A DNA stretch of 64,000 nucleotides from Rufibacter tibetensis (GTDB taxonomy: Bacteria > Bacteroidota > Bacteroidia > Cytophagales > Hymenobacteraceae): contig NZ_CP012643.1 of assembly GCF_001310085.1 (NCBI RefSeq), positions 1,643,001-1,707,000 of the forward strand, written 5' to 3'. The first letter of the stretch is position 1; every line of letters begins with the position of its first letter. Shown piece after piece: positions 42,061 through 49,189 of this stretch. The notes beneath the pieces are model-generated. The model saw only the letters and a program-made list of their open reading frames with translations, was not told where the DNA came from and made no database searches. The translations under genes were made by a program, and so were the position numbers.

Positions 42061-42882
42061 TTGGGCGTAATAGATATATTTATGAAAGGGAACTACATTC
42101 ATTTAATCTTGCTGCTTTTCCTCTGTTCTTCCTGTTGGCAAGAGGATTTTGATTCCTTAAATGAGGAATGCACCTCTGGCTGTACAGTCATCAGCGGTAA
42201 GTTTACCACTAAAACCAATGAACCAGTGGCGAACATCCCTGTTGGTTTAAGGTTCGAGAATAAAGGAACCTTTGGAATGACTTCAAGCACCAGGCACATA
42301 GCCTCTACGAAGACAGACGCAAACGGTAATTATTATATAAAGTTCAGGTTGAGGGACCGTGAATTCGGGGATTCCGCCAGTAAATATGGAGGCCATGTCC
42401 TGCTAAACTTCTCCTTTGACAAACAGAAGTTTTTGGAAATTCCTTGGTACAACATTAGCGAGGGAGACGAATTAATAGGTTCAATTTCCAAAAGGGATAC
42501 AACGATAGTAACGGACTTCCACATAGCCACCAGAACAAAAATCAGGATAAGGTTGAAAGGCTATTCTACACCTGTTCCTAACGACCACTTCTCAATTATT
42601 ACAACTTGCGCTGTTGGTGCTAATAAAACAGAAACATCTGGCGGCTTTATTGAAGCCAGTGGCATCAACACGGAAAAGGAAGTCGATGCCTGCGGAAACC
42701 AATTGACTACCTTATATATCAGGAAAAAGAAGAACGGGATTTATACTCTTAAAGACACTGCAGTTTATGCTCCTGTTGGACAAATTACGGCAGTAGAGTT
42801 TACCTATTAAAACTACTACGCCCAACATTGTGCATAAGCCATGCTACGGCCGACGGCCTTGCACGCCTCATGCACGTGACCG
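42061..42882 (+). mobile_element. Second lone integron-like gene cassette
   Basis: The left boundary is GTTGGGC at 42060-42066 (R' half-site, GTTRRRY). The right side is an attC-like imperfect palindrome (42820-42888) whose R'' half-site GCCCAAC is exactly complementary to the left R'. This match between the 5' junction and the cassette's own R'' is what integron cassettes show, since R' of the circle becomes the 5' end. The single gene begins 22 bp inside. The downstream R' reads GTTGACC, as if supplied by the flank. No integrase was seen. Confidence 0.55.
42082..42810 (+). CDS. Lipoprotein with carboxypeptidase-regulatory-like domain
   Basis: From the ATG at 42082 the 242-residue protein has a lipoprotein signal (MKGNYIHLILLLFLCSSC, likely acylated at C18). 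A beta-sandwich follows, in the style of the Bacteroidota CarboxypepD_reg-like domain: SGKFTTKTNEPVANIPVGLRF … TKTDANGNYYIKFRL. Further Cys (CTSGCTV) may pair. The second half is beta-rich and unassigned. Composition is more AT-rich than in the neighbouring genes. It is the sole gene of the second attC-like cassette. The frame opens at a TTG at 42061 inside the boundary, which is not a likely start. Confidence 0.72.
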   Translation: MKGNYIHLILLLFLCSSCWQEDFDSLNEECTSGCTVISGKFTTKTNEPVANIPVGLRFENKGTFGMTSSTRHIASTKTDANGNYYIKFRLRDREFGDSASKYGGHVLLNFSFDKQKFLEIPWYNISEGDELIGSISKRDTTIVTDFHIATRTKIRIRLKGYSTPVPNDHFSIITTCAVGANKTETSGGFIEASGINTEKEVDACGNQLTTLYIRKKKNGIYTLKDTAVYAPVGQITAVEFTY

Positions 42883-42888
42883 TTGACC
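42820..42888 (+). repeat. attC-like recombination site 2
   Basis: R'' GCCCAAC (42820-42826), 3-nt spacer, L'' GTGCAT (42830-42835), an imperfect hairpin with GGCCGACGGCC at its tip, L' ATGCAC (42870-42875), 6-nt spacer, R' GTTGACC (42882-42888). The inner arms continue as an imperfect stem (GTGCAT-AAG-C against its partner). The site begins 9 bp after the stop codon of the gene. Confidence 0.58.
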
Positions 42889-42910
42889 ATAACAATCTCA
42901 AATTCTCCCT

Positions 42911-43492
42911 ATGCACTCCTCCCTCTTTACTTATATCACCCAGTACACCAAAACCACGCTCACCGAGGAGGAGCAGAAATTGATTCAAGGCGCCTTCCAC
43001 CCGAAGAAGCTGCGTAAGAAGCAGTACCTGCTGCAGGAGGGAAATATTTGCCGCTACCTGGGGTTTGTGGTGCGCGGGGCCATGCGGCAGTACAGCATAG
43101 ATGACAAAGGCGCCGAGCACATTGTACAGCTGGCGGTAGAGAACTGGTGGGTGGGCGACCGGGAAAGCTATCTCATGCTCACCCCCTCTTTGTACAACAT
43201 TGATGCCTGGGAAGACATCGAGGTCCTGCTCATTGAAAAAGCTGATCTGCTGAACCTTTACCAGCAGGTACCCGCCCTGACCCAGATGGCCCGGCAGATG
43301 GATGATCGGCATTCCATGGCCACCCAGCGCAGAATCAATGCTGCCATCAGCTTCTCAGCGGAGAAACGCTATGCCGAGTTTGTAGACTGCCACCCCGAAT
43401 TCCTGCAGCGCTTTCCGCAGCACCTCATTGCCTCGTACCTGGGCATCACCAAAGAAACCCTCAGCCGCATCCGGAAGCAACAGGCGCTTTAA
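42911..43492 (+). CDS. Crp/Fnr-family transcriptional regulator
   Basis: The 193-residue protein has a cNMP-binding-like barrel (FHPKKLRKKQYLLQEGNICRYLGFVVRGAMRQYS … VGDRESYLMLTPSLYNIDAWEDIEVLLI) and a C-terminal winged helix (FPQHLIASYLGITKETLSRIRKQQ). The canonical arginine of cAMP sites is missing, as in most Bacteroidota members, so the signal is unknown. It starts 22 bp after the attC-like site and lies upstream of the pirin gene, with a palindromic Fnr-like site in the gap. It likely controls pirin and possibly itself. Confidence 0.92.
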   Translation: MHSSLFTYITQYTKTTLTEEEQKLIQGAFHPKKLRKKQYLLQEGNICRYLGFVVRGAMRQYSIDDKGAEHIVQLAVENWWVGDRESYLMLTPSLYNIDAWEDIEVLLIEKADLLNLYQQVPALTQMARQMDDRHSMATQRRINAAISFSAEKRYAEFVDCHPEFLQRFPQHLIASYLGITKETLSRIRKQQAL

Positions 43493-43517
43493 GGCAACTC
43501 GCCCCCCACTCCAGTTT

Positions 43518-43533
43518 GTTGACATTTGTCAAC
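43518..43533 (+). promoter_or_regulatory. Fnr/Crp-like palindromic operator upstream of pirin
   Basis: GTTGACATTTGTCAAC has 7-bp perfect arms and contains TTGAC-N4-GTCAA, the layout of Crp/Fnr operators (compare TTGAT-N4-ATCAA for Fnr). It lies 25 bp after the regulator gene's stop codon and 110 bp before the pirin start, and the adjacent gene encodes a Crp/Fnr protein. Confidence 0.7.
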
Positions 43534-43557
43534 GGTTTATTTTATCCTACATCATCG

Positions 43558-43586
43558 TTTGGCGGCGGGTCTTTGCCGCACCTTTG
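43558..43586 (+). promoter_or_regulatory. Possible Bacteroidota promoter of the pirin gene
   Basis: TTTG at 43558-43561 and CACCTTTG at 43579-43586 are 17 bp apart, close to the TTTG/TAnnTTTG promoter of this phylum although the TA is CA here. The operator lies about 25 bp upstream, a position that suits activation. Confidence 0.4.
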
Positions 43587-43643
43587 TATCGTTCGGAAGG
43601 GGAAAATAGCAAGTCCTTCTACCACCCTTAAAACGATACAGCC

Positions 43644-44519
43644 ATGAAAAAAGAAGTAAGTTTCTCTACCAGAGGCCAACGCGCCGACATAGGTGATTTA
43701 ACCATCTACCGCGTTGTGCCTAACCGCTACGCCCAGGCCGTCGGTCCCTTCGTGTTCCTGGACCACATCGCGCCCAAAGTTCACGCCGCCGATGCGCCCC
43801 GCATGAAAACCGGCACCGGTGCCCACCCGCACAGAGGCATTGCCACCCTCACCTATTTGCTGCAGGGCGAAGACGAGCATTTTGATAGCGCCGGACACCA
43901 CGCCAAAGTCACCTCGGGCGGCATCCAGTGGATGAAAGCGGGAAACGGCGTCATCCATGACGAGAACCTGAACCCCGACCCTGAGGATGATAGCCGCACC
44001 ACGCATGGCCTGCAGTTCTGGGTAAACCTTCCGTCCAAAAACAAAGCCGAAGCGCCGGAATACCTCGCCATCCAGGCAGAAAACGTGCCGCAGAAAACCC
44101 TGGACCAGAACCGGGGCTGGGTAAAGGTAGTGGCCGGACGCTACGAGGAGCTGACTTCCCAGATCCCGAGCTATTCTGAGCAGTTCATCTACCACCTGCA
44201 CCTGGAAGCGGGCCAGACATTCGCCCTGGACACCACGCCCGGCCTGGAGTACGCCGCCTTCTTGCTGGAAAGCAATTCGGTGCTCAATGACACGCCCTAC
44301 CACGCCGGCGAGTTCCTGGAATTTGACCGCCACGAAGGCACCATTGAACTGACCAACCCGTCTGCCGACGCCATCGACATCATCTTCTTCGGCGGCGAAC
44401 GCTACCAGGAACCCATTGTGGCAGAAGGTCCCTTCGTGATGAATTCCAAAGCCGAAATCGCCGAAGCCTACCGCGACTTCTTCAAAGGCAAGTACGGCCA
44501 GATTGTGTACCCTAACTAG
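43644..44519 (+). CDS. Pirin-family protein
   Basis: The 291-residue bicupin has the iron-binding signature of pirins: H61 and H63 in GAHPHRGIATLTYLL, then H105 and E107 in GVIHDENL. The second cupin is FALDTTPGLEYAAFLLESN and it ends with the pirin C-terminal FFGGERYQEPIVAEGPFVMN. Bacterial pirins have been described as quercetinases or redox-responsive regulators of enzymes; which applies here is unknown. It follows a Crp/Fnr gene on the same strand, with a palindrome between, so oxygen or redox control is plausible. Confidence 0.93.
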   Translation: MKKEVSFSTRGQRADIGDLTIYRVVPNRYAQAVGPFVFLDHIAPKVHAADAPRMKTGTGAHPHRGIATLTYLLQGEDEHFDSAGHHAKVTSGGIQWMKAGNGVIHDENLNPDPEDDSRTTHGLQFWVNLPSKNKAEAPEYLAIQAENVPQKTLDQNRGWVKVVAGRYEELTSQIPSYSEQFIYHLHLEAGQTFALDTTPGLEYAAFLLESNSVLNDTPYHAGEFLEFDRHEGTIELTNPSADAIDIIFFGGERYQEPIVAEGPFVMNSKAEIAEAYRDFFKGKYGQIVYPN

Positions 44520-44603
44520 GATATTGAGACTACTTGGAAGATCTCACACCTGTCATCCTGAAAGCAACTTGTGGGCGAACGGTAGTAGCGGTTCATGAAA
44601 GCA

Positions 44604-44642
44604 GATTCTCCCCTTGAGGGGAGCGAAGAGGGGTGTTTACAC
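44604..44642 (+). repeat. Left inverted repeat of the DUF559 element
   Basis: Begins GATTCTCCCC at the outer edge and ends GTTTACAC at the inner edge; the inner flank CTGC is shared with the left end at 26246-26284. Confidence 0.85.
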
Positions 44643-44673
44643 CTGCAGAACACGCATTTCGTAAACATTCCTG

Positions 44674-45045
44674 ATGCCCAACAAGATCATTCCATACCGC
44701 CCAGACCTCCGAGACAAGGCAAAGCACCTCCGCAAAAACAGCACGCTAGCGGAGGTGCTACTCTGGGAGGAGATCAAGAACGGCAAGTTAGGAGTCCAGT
44801 TTCACAGGCAAGTACCTATGCTCAACTACATTGTTGATTTCTACAGCCATGAATTGCAGCTAGCCATTGAAGTAGATGGCGATAGCCATGATGAAAAGGT
44901 GGTATATGACCATCAAAGAGAGCAGGAGTTAAAAGCCTATGGCGTGGAGTTCCTTAGGTTTCAGGATTTAGATGTCAAGAGAAACATCAGGTATGTGGTG
45001 GACAAAATATTCCACTGGATTGAAGAATATAAGAGTCAGCGATAA
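44674..45045 (+). CDS. DUF559 (Vsr-like) endonuclease-domain protein
   Basis: The 123-residue protein is nearly all DUF559: ARLRKNST-like HLRKNSTLAEVLLWEEIKN (E27), FHRQVPMLNYIVDFY (H44, D55), the catalytic-type strand LAIEVDGDSHD (E66, D68, H72) and VEFLRFQDLDVKRNI at the end. This is a minimal PD-(D/E)XK/Vsr-type fold. DUF559 proteins are very common in Bacteroidota, usually as single short genes; their role is not established. Here the gene is enclosed between inverted repeats and would be the only candidate for mobilising them. The start at 44674 is 32 bp inside the left repeat. Confidence 0.93.
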   Translation: MPNKIIPYRPDLRDKAKHLRKNSTLAEVLLWEEIKNGKLGVQFHRQVPMLNYIVDFYSHELQLAIEVDGDSHDEKVVYDHQREQELKAYGVEFLRFQDLDVKRNIRYVVDKIFHWIEEYKSQR

Positions 45046-45056
45046 ATAGCTCTCCT

Positions 45057-45095
45057 GTGTAAACACCCCTCTTCGCTCCCCTCAAGGGGAGAATC
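45057..45095 (-). repeat. Right inverted repeat of the DUF559 element
   Basis: Reverse complement of the left repeat without mismatch; 12 bp separate it from the DUF559 stop codon. The inner flank TCTCCT is shared with copies at 29329 and 26364. Confidence 0.85.
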
Positions 45096-45214
45096 AGCAC
45101 ACGGAAGCGTCTTTTCAAATGAGGACTGTTTACAGCCTATTTTTAGCATAACAGTCTAAAACAAACAACCTCACTTATCTACTAATCAATAAGAATTTAA
45201 TAAAACCAGAAAAC

Positions 45215-45814
45215 ATGACAAGCATAGGAATCATAGGAGCCGGAAAAATAGGAAAAGCGTTTGCGCAGCACGCAGCCAAAGCGGGGTATGACACCATCAT
45301 CAGCAATAGCCGTGGGCCTGAATCTTTGCAGCCGGTGGTGGAAGCCATTGGCCACGGCATCAAAGCCGGAACGGTAACCGAAGCCGCTGCTGCAGACATT
45401 GTGTTTCTGGCCGTGCCCTGGAACAAACTGGAAGAGGCCGTTTCTGGGGTGCCGAGTTGGGAGAACCATCTGGTGATAGACGCCACCAATGCGGTGTTGC
45501 CCGGCTTTGTGCCTGCAGACCTAGGTGGTAAGCCTTCCTCTGAAGTAGTAGCGTCTTTGTTGCCCGGGGCAAAATTAGTGAAAGCGTTCAATACGTTGCT
45601 GGCGGCAGTATTGACAGCTGACCCCAAAGAAGAAGGGGGTAGCCGCGTGGTCTTCTATTCCGGGAATGATGAGGAAGCGAAAAAGAGGGTGCTGGACGTG
45701 ATCAACCGCATCGGGTTTTCGGGAGTAGACTTAGGCAAACTAGACGAGGGCGGACGCTTACAGCAATTCCCCGGCGGTCCGTTGCCTGCGCTTAATCTAA
45801 TCAAATTGAAGTAG
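45215..45814 (+). CDS. F420-dependent-type NADP reductase (Rossmann dinucleotide binder)
   Basis: The 199-residue protein begins MTSIGIIGAGKIGKAFAQHAAKAGYD, a GxGxxG nucleotide fold with S32-N-S-R (phosphate contact). It continues with DIVFLAVPWNKLEEAV, HLVIDATNAVLPGF, KLVKAFNTLLAAVL and GFSGVDLGKLDEGGRLQQFPGGPLPALNLIK at the end. This is the pattern of the NPD/F420H2:NADP oxidoreductase family, which in Bacteroidota must use another flavin or substrate because F420 is not made there. It is probably monocistronic; a terminator shared with the convergent SDR gene follows. Confidence 0.9.
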   Translation: MTSIGIIGAGKIGKAFAQHAAKAGYDTIISNSRGPESLQPVVEAIGHGIKAGTVTEAAAADIVFLAVPWNKLEEAVSGVPSWENHLVIDATNAVLPGFVPADLGGKPSSEVVASLLPGAKLVKAFNTLLAAVLTADPKEEGGSRVVFYSGNDEEAKKRVLDVINRIGFSGVDLGKLDEGGRLQQFPGGPLPALNLIKLK

Positions 45815-45930
45815 GCTGGTCTGTGAATTTAACCAGGTAGCAGAGTAAAATCTCTCATGACGTAGAGACTGTTTTGAGCTTACTTTCAGCCGAACAGGCT
45901 ACAAACAACATTGTAACTTCCTTTCATACG

Positions 45931-45985
45931 AAAAGCCAAAAGCGCCTCACCAGGAATACTAGTGAGGCGCTTTTGGCTTTGTTTT
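45931..45985. terminator. Convergent terminator
   Basis: A stem of about 18 bp (AAAAGCCAAAAGCGCCTCAC against GTGAGGCGCTTTTGGCTTT) with an 11-nt loop and flanking A and T runs lies between the convergent reductase and SDR genes. A dispersed-motif copy overlaps its right end (45980-46008). Confidence 0.88.
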
Positions 45986-46008
45986 AGAAAATCAGGGATA
46001 AAACAGGA

Positions 46009-46812
46009 TCAACCGTTATCCACAAAGCCGGGGTAGAGGGTCATGCCGCCGTCAACGTAGATGGTGGTACCGGTGATATAGTCGCTTTCCGGGGAGGCCA
46101 GCCACACGGCTACTTTGGCAATATCTTCAGGCAGACCGATGCGCTTGTACGGGATCAGCTTCATGAGCTCCTTTTTCTTTTCCTCGTCTTGCCATACATC
46201 GGCGTTGATGTCCGTGGCGATGGCGCCTGGGGAAATGCCGTTTACCCGTATCTTTTTAGGGGCCACTTCCAAGGCCAGTGATTTCATGAGCATAAGAATA
46301 CCGCCTTTGGAAGAGGCATAGTTCACGTGCCCGGCCCAGGGAATGATGTCGTGCACGGAGCTCATGAAGATGATGTTTCCTTTGGCCTTGTCCTCGGGCG
46401 AAGGAGTGGGTTTCTTGTCGAAGATTTTGATGGCCTCGCGGGCGCATAGGAAGTAACCGGTGAGGTTGGTGGTCATTACCTTGTTCCATTGCTCCAGCGT
46501 CATCTCAGCGAAGGAACTGTCCTTCTGGATACCCGCATTGCTCACGAGCACGTCTACGGTGCCGTAGGTGTCAATGGCTTCCTGGAACATGCGGGTCACA
46601 TCTTCTTCTTTGCCCACATCGGCTTTGCAGATGAAGCCTTTTCCCCCGCCCTCTTCCACTTGTTTTAAGGTCTCGCGGGCACTTTCTTCATCGCCGTGGT
46701 AATTGATGATGACGTTGGCACCCTGCTGCCCAAAGGCAATGGCAATTCCTTGCCCTATGCCCGAACTGGCCCCTGTTACCAAAACTGTTTGTGGTGTTGC
46801 ATTTGCTGCCAT
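46009..46812 (-). CDS. SDR-family glucose 1-dehydrogenase-like oxidoreductase
   Basis: The 267-residue classical SDR has TGASSGIGQGIAIAFG, VLVSNAGIQKD (NAG motif), SSVHDIIPWAGHVNYASSKGG (catalytic S, Y, K) and GISPGAIATDINADVW. It most resembles glucose 1-dehydrogenases. It follows the GH15 gene by 29 bp on the same strand, so the pair could release glucose and oxidise it; that link is inferred from position only. Confidence 0.92.
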   Translation of the reverse strand: MAANATPQTVLVTGASSGIGQGIAIAFGQQGANVIINYHGDEESARETLKQVEEGGGKGFICKADVGKEEDVTRMFQEAIDTYGTVDVLVSNAGIQKDSSFAEMTLEQWNKVMTTNLTGYFLCAREAIKIFDKKPTPSPEDKAKGNIIFMSSVHDIIPWAGHVNYASSKGGILMLMKSLALEVAPKKIRVNGISPGAIATDINADVWQDEEKKKELMKLIPYKRIGLPEDIAKVAVWLASPESDYITGTTIYVDGGMTLYPGFVDNG

Positions 46813-46841
46813 ATTCCTAGTTTTTAAGGTTCGTGTATTTG

Positions 46842-48650
46842 TTATTTTGAGCTTCTGTTTAACTGCTTGTCCAGGTTGTAAGCGGCACTGATTAACCCCA
46901 GATGGGTGAAAGCCTGCGGAAAATTACCCAGATGCTCGCCCTGAAACCCCAGCTGTTCGGCATACAAGCCCAGGTGGTTGGCATAACCCATCATTTTCTC
47001 AAAGTAGAACCTTGCTTTCTCCACCTGCCCTGATCGCGACAGGCATTCTACATACCAGAAAGAACACATAGAGAAAGTACCCTCGTGGCTCACAAATCCA
47101 TCGGGGGCGGCTAGCTCTGGCCGGTAGCGGTACACCAATGAGTCTGACACCAGTTCTTCTTCAATGCGCTTGAGGGTGGAAAGCCAGCGGGGATCTTTGG
47201 GACTGATAAACCGAACCAGTGGCATGAGCAGCGTTGAGGCGTCTACGGTCTGGGCACCGGGGTATTGCATGAAGGCCTGTTTTTCCTCATCCCAGAAATC
47301 AGTGAAGATGCTGTTGAAGATCTTGTCGCGCTCGGTGCGCCATTCTTCCTTCAAAGGGAAAGACCGGCTGGTGCCTATTCTGATGGCCCGGTCAAAAGCC
47401 ACCCAGCAGAGCAAACGCGAATACAGGAAATTCTTCCGGCCACCGCGTACTTCCCAGATACCTTCATCGGGCTGGTTCCAGTTTTGGGTAAGCCAATCCA
47501 GGTGCCGCTCCAGGCTTTTCCAGAAATCATAGGAAATCGGGTCGCCGTATTTATCTGAGAGGTACACAGAGTCCATGAGTTCGCCATAGATGTCCAGTTG
47601 CAACTGCCCGTAAGCATCGTTCCCTATCCTAACAGGCGAGGATTGTTTGTACCCTTCAAAATGCTCCAGCTCTTTTTCCTCCAGTTGCCGGTGCCCATCC
47701 AGGGAATACATGATACCCAAACGGTCCTGGCCTTTGATGTCCTCGCAAATATCTTCCACCCAATGGATGAAGTTGCCAGCTTCTTTGGTGTACCCCAACC
47801 TGATCAAGGCATACATAGAGAAAGAGGCGTCTCTGATCCAGGTGAAGCGGTAGTCGAAGTTTCGGCCTGCGCCGATGCTCTCGGGTAAACTGAAGGTAGG
47901 CGCGGCCACAATGGAACCGTACTTATGGGATGTCAACAGTTTCAACACCAAAGCCGACCGGTTGACCATGTCGCGCCAGCGCCCGGTATAGGTAGACTGG
48001 CTTATCCAGTTTTTCCAGTAGTTGACGGTCTCGTACAAACTCTGCGTCACGAAGGCTTCAAAGTCTGCTCCTTTGGCGTGCTCCTGGCCTACATGCTCCA
48101 GAATGAAATCGGCGGTTTGCGCAGGCCCTAAGGTAAACTCCGCCACTACGTCGGTCCCGGTCACCTGCAACGGCACCGAGCTTAGCAGTCGCAAAACAAT
48201 GGTACCGGCATCACTGCAGGAGAAAAGCACTTCATTCTCTGACACCCGCTCTACTGTATGTTCACTCCGGCCATAATTGAACCGGGGCCTACACTTCATC
48301 CGGTACTTCACTTCTCCCCTGATGGTGGTCACCCGGCGCACCAACTCCTTGCCACTGTACAGTTCCTCTACGGGCATAAAGTCTGTGATCTCCCCCACCC
48401 CTTCCAGCGATAGAAACCGGGTCAGCAGCACGTTGGTGTCTGGCAAGTACAGCTGCTTTGTTTTCTGGTCTTTGAAAAGAGGCTCAATCATGAAACTTCC
48501 GCCTTTCTCAGCATCCAGCAGAGACGCGAAGATACTGGGTGAATCAAAGTTGGGGAAACACATGAAATCAATGGAACCGTTCAGGCCCACCAAGGCCACG
48601 GTGTTCAGGTCTCCAATGATTCCGTAATTTTCAATAGGCTGATAACTCAT
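46842..48650 (-). CDS. GH15-family glucoamylase/trehalase-like enzyme
   Basis: The 602-residue protein has an N-terminal beta-sandwich (YQPIENYGIIGDLNTVALVGLNGSIDFMCFPNFDSPSIFASLLD) and an (alpha/alpha)6 GH15 barrel with IGAGRNFDYRFTWIRDASFSMYALIRLGY, a VRGGRKNFLYSRLLCWVAFDRAIRI middle block and SHEGTFSMCSFWYVECLSRSGQ late, the usual GH15 landmarks. It has no signal peptide, so it is cytoplasmic, like the GH15 trehalases and glucan hydrolases found in many bacteria. It heads a two-gene unit with the SDR downstream. Confidence 0.92.
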   Translation of the reverse strand: MSYQPIENYGIIGDLNTVALVGLNGSIDFMCFPNFDSPSIFASLLDAEKGGSFMIEPLFKDQKTKQLYLPDTNVLLTRFLSLEGVGEITDFMPVEELYSGKELVRRVTTIRGEVKYRMKCRPRFNYGRSEHTVERVSENEVLFSCSDAGTIVLRLLSSVPLQVTGTDVVAEFTLGPAQTADFILEHVGQEHAKGADFEAFVTQSLYETVNYWKNWISQSTYTGRWRDMVNRSALVLKLLTSHKYGSIVAAPTFSLPESIGAGRNFDYRFTWIRDASFSMYALIRLGYTKEAGNFIHWVEDICEDIKGQDRLGIMYSLDGHRQLEEKELEHFEGYKQSSPVRIGNDAYGQLQLDIYGELMDSVYLSDKYGDPISYDFWKSLERHLDWLTQNWNQPDEGIWEVRGGRKNFLYSRLLCWVAFDRAIRIGTSRSFPLKEEWRTERDKIFNSIFTDFWDEEKQAFMQYPGAQTVDASTLLMPLVRFISPKDPRWLSTLKRIEEELVSDSLVYRYRPELAAPDGFVSHEGTFSMCSFWYVECLSRSGQVEKARFYFEKMMGYANHLGLYAEQLGFQGEHLGNFPQAFTHLGLISAAYNLDKQLNRSSK

Positions 48651-49189
48651 GCAGTCAAGGATAGATGGTACGCTGGTTCAGGAAAGCAGAAAGACCAGCA
48701 GGTGCTAGTAAATACTGGCATTGGGCCGCAAGTGTTCGGTTACCTAAAGGTTTTCTGCCCAAAGCAGCTCTGCTCTTGCCTTGTTTTCACAAAAACACAC
48801 CGCAAACGCAAGAGGATGAACACCCACCAGTATTCTCGTCTTAGAGAGGTAGGAAGTGCTGTGTATTAAAAGTAGACTGAGGTTTTTCATCTGGCTTACT
48901 TTACCTGAGCGCTGGATTTGTGATTTTCACCCCAGGTGTTTTCTGCCTGTTTTTAGAAGAATAGGGGTAAAACGCACTGCACAGGTCTTCAATAGGAAGA
49001 ATATACCTATGCAATTGCCTTCTTTGCACTCAGATCTTCCTATGAAAAGCAGTCATAAAACACCCTGTACCTTACCTGCCGCAAATCAAGCTCCGCCTGT
49101 AAAAGGAAACGAAAAAGTAACCTTAACTTGCCAACCATAGGCTTTCTTTGCCTGTTACAGTCATGCCGTTTACCTATGGTTCTACCCTA
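48651..49189. other. Divergent intergenic gap with one motif copy
   Basis: 539 bp between the divergent GH15 and MATE genes. It holds the dispersed-motif copy at 48935-48975 (GCCTGTTTTTAGAAGAATA, GGGGTAAAACGC). A 94-codon frame at 48856-49140 lacks coding character. Promoters for both genes should lie here, but I could not place them. Confidence 0.45.

Larger units (their letters stand above)
44604..45095. mobile_element. DUF559 endonuclease element between 39-bp inverted repeats
   Basis: Two inverted repeats of 39 bp, identical at every position (44604-44642 and 45057-45095), flank one gene, DUF559, with little other sequence. Each repeat carries a hairpin CTCCCC-TTGA-GGGGAG and a GTGTTTACAC block. 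The outer bases are flanked by a possible 4-bp target duplication AGCA (44600-44603 and 45096-45099). Ends differ inside (left CTGC, right AGGAGA). Two further copies of the ends lie in the window, one gene-less pair and one solo end. It lacks a recognisable transposase; DUF559 is a Vsr-like nuclease family. It inserted between pirin and an F420-type reductase gene. Confidence 0.75.

Noticed and set aside
43698-44333. Long reverse frame of 211 codons opposite pirin
   Set aside because: It is the antisense of a clear pirin gene, shows no family motif and depends on the GC-rich codon use of the sense strand.
48856-49140. 94-codon frame in the GH15/MATE gap
   Set aside because: Irregular composition, no motif, and it runs through a dispersed-motif copy; treated as non-coding.
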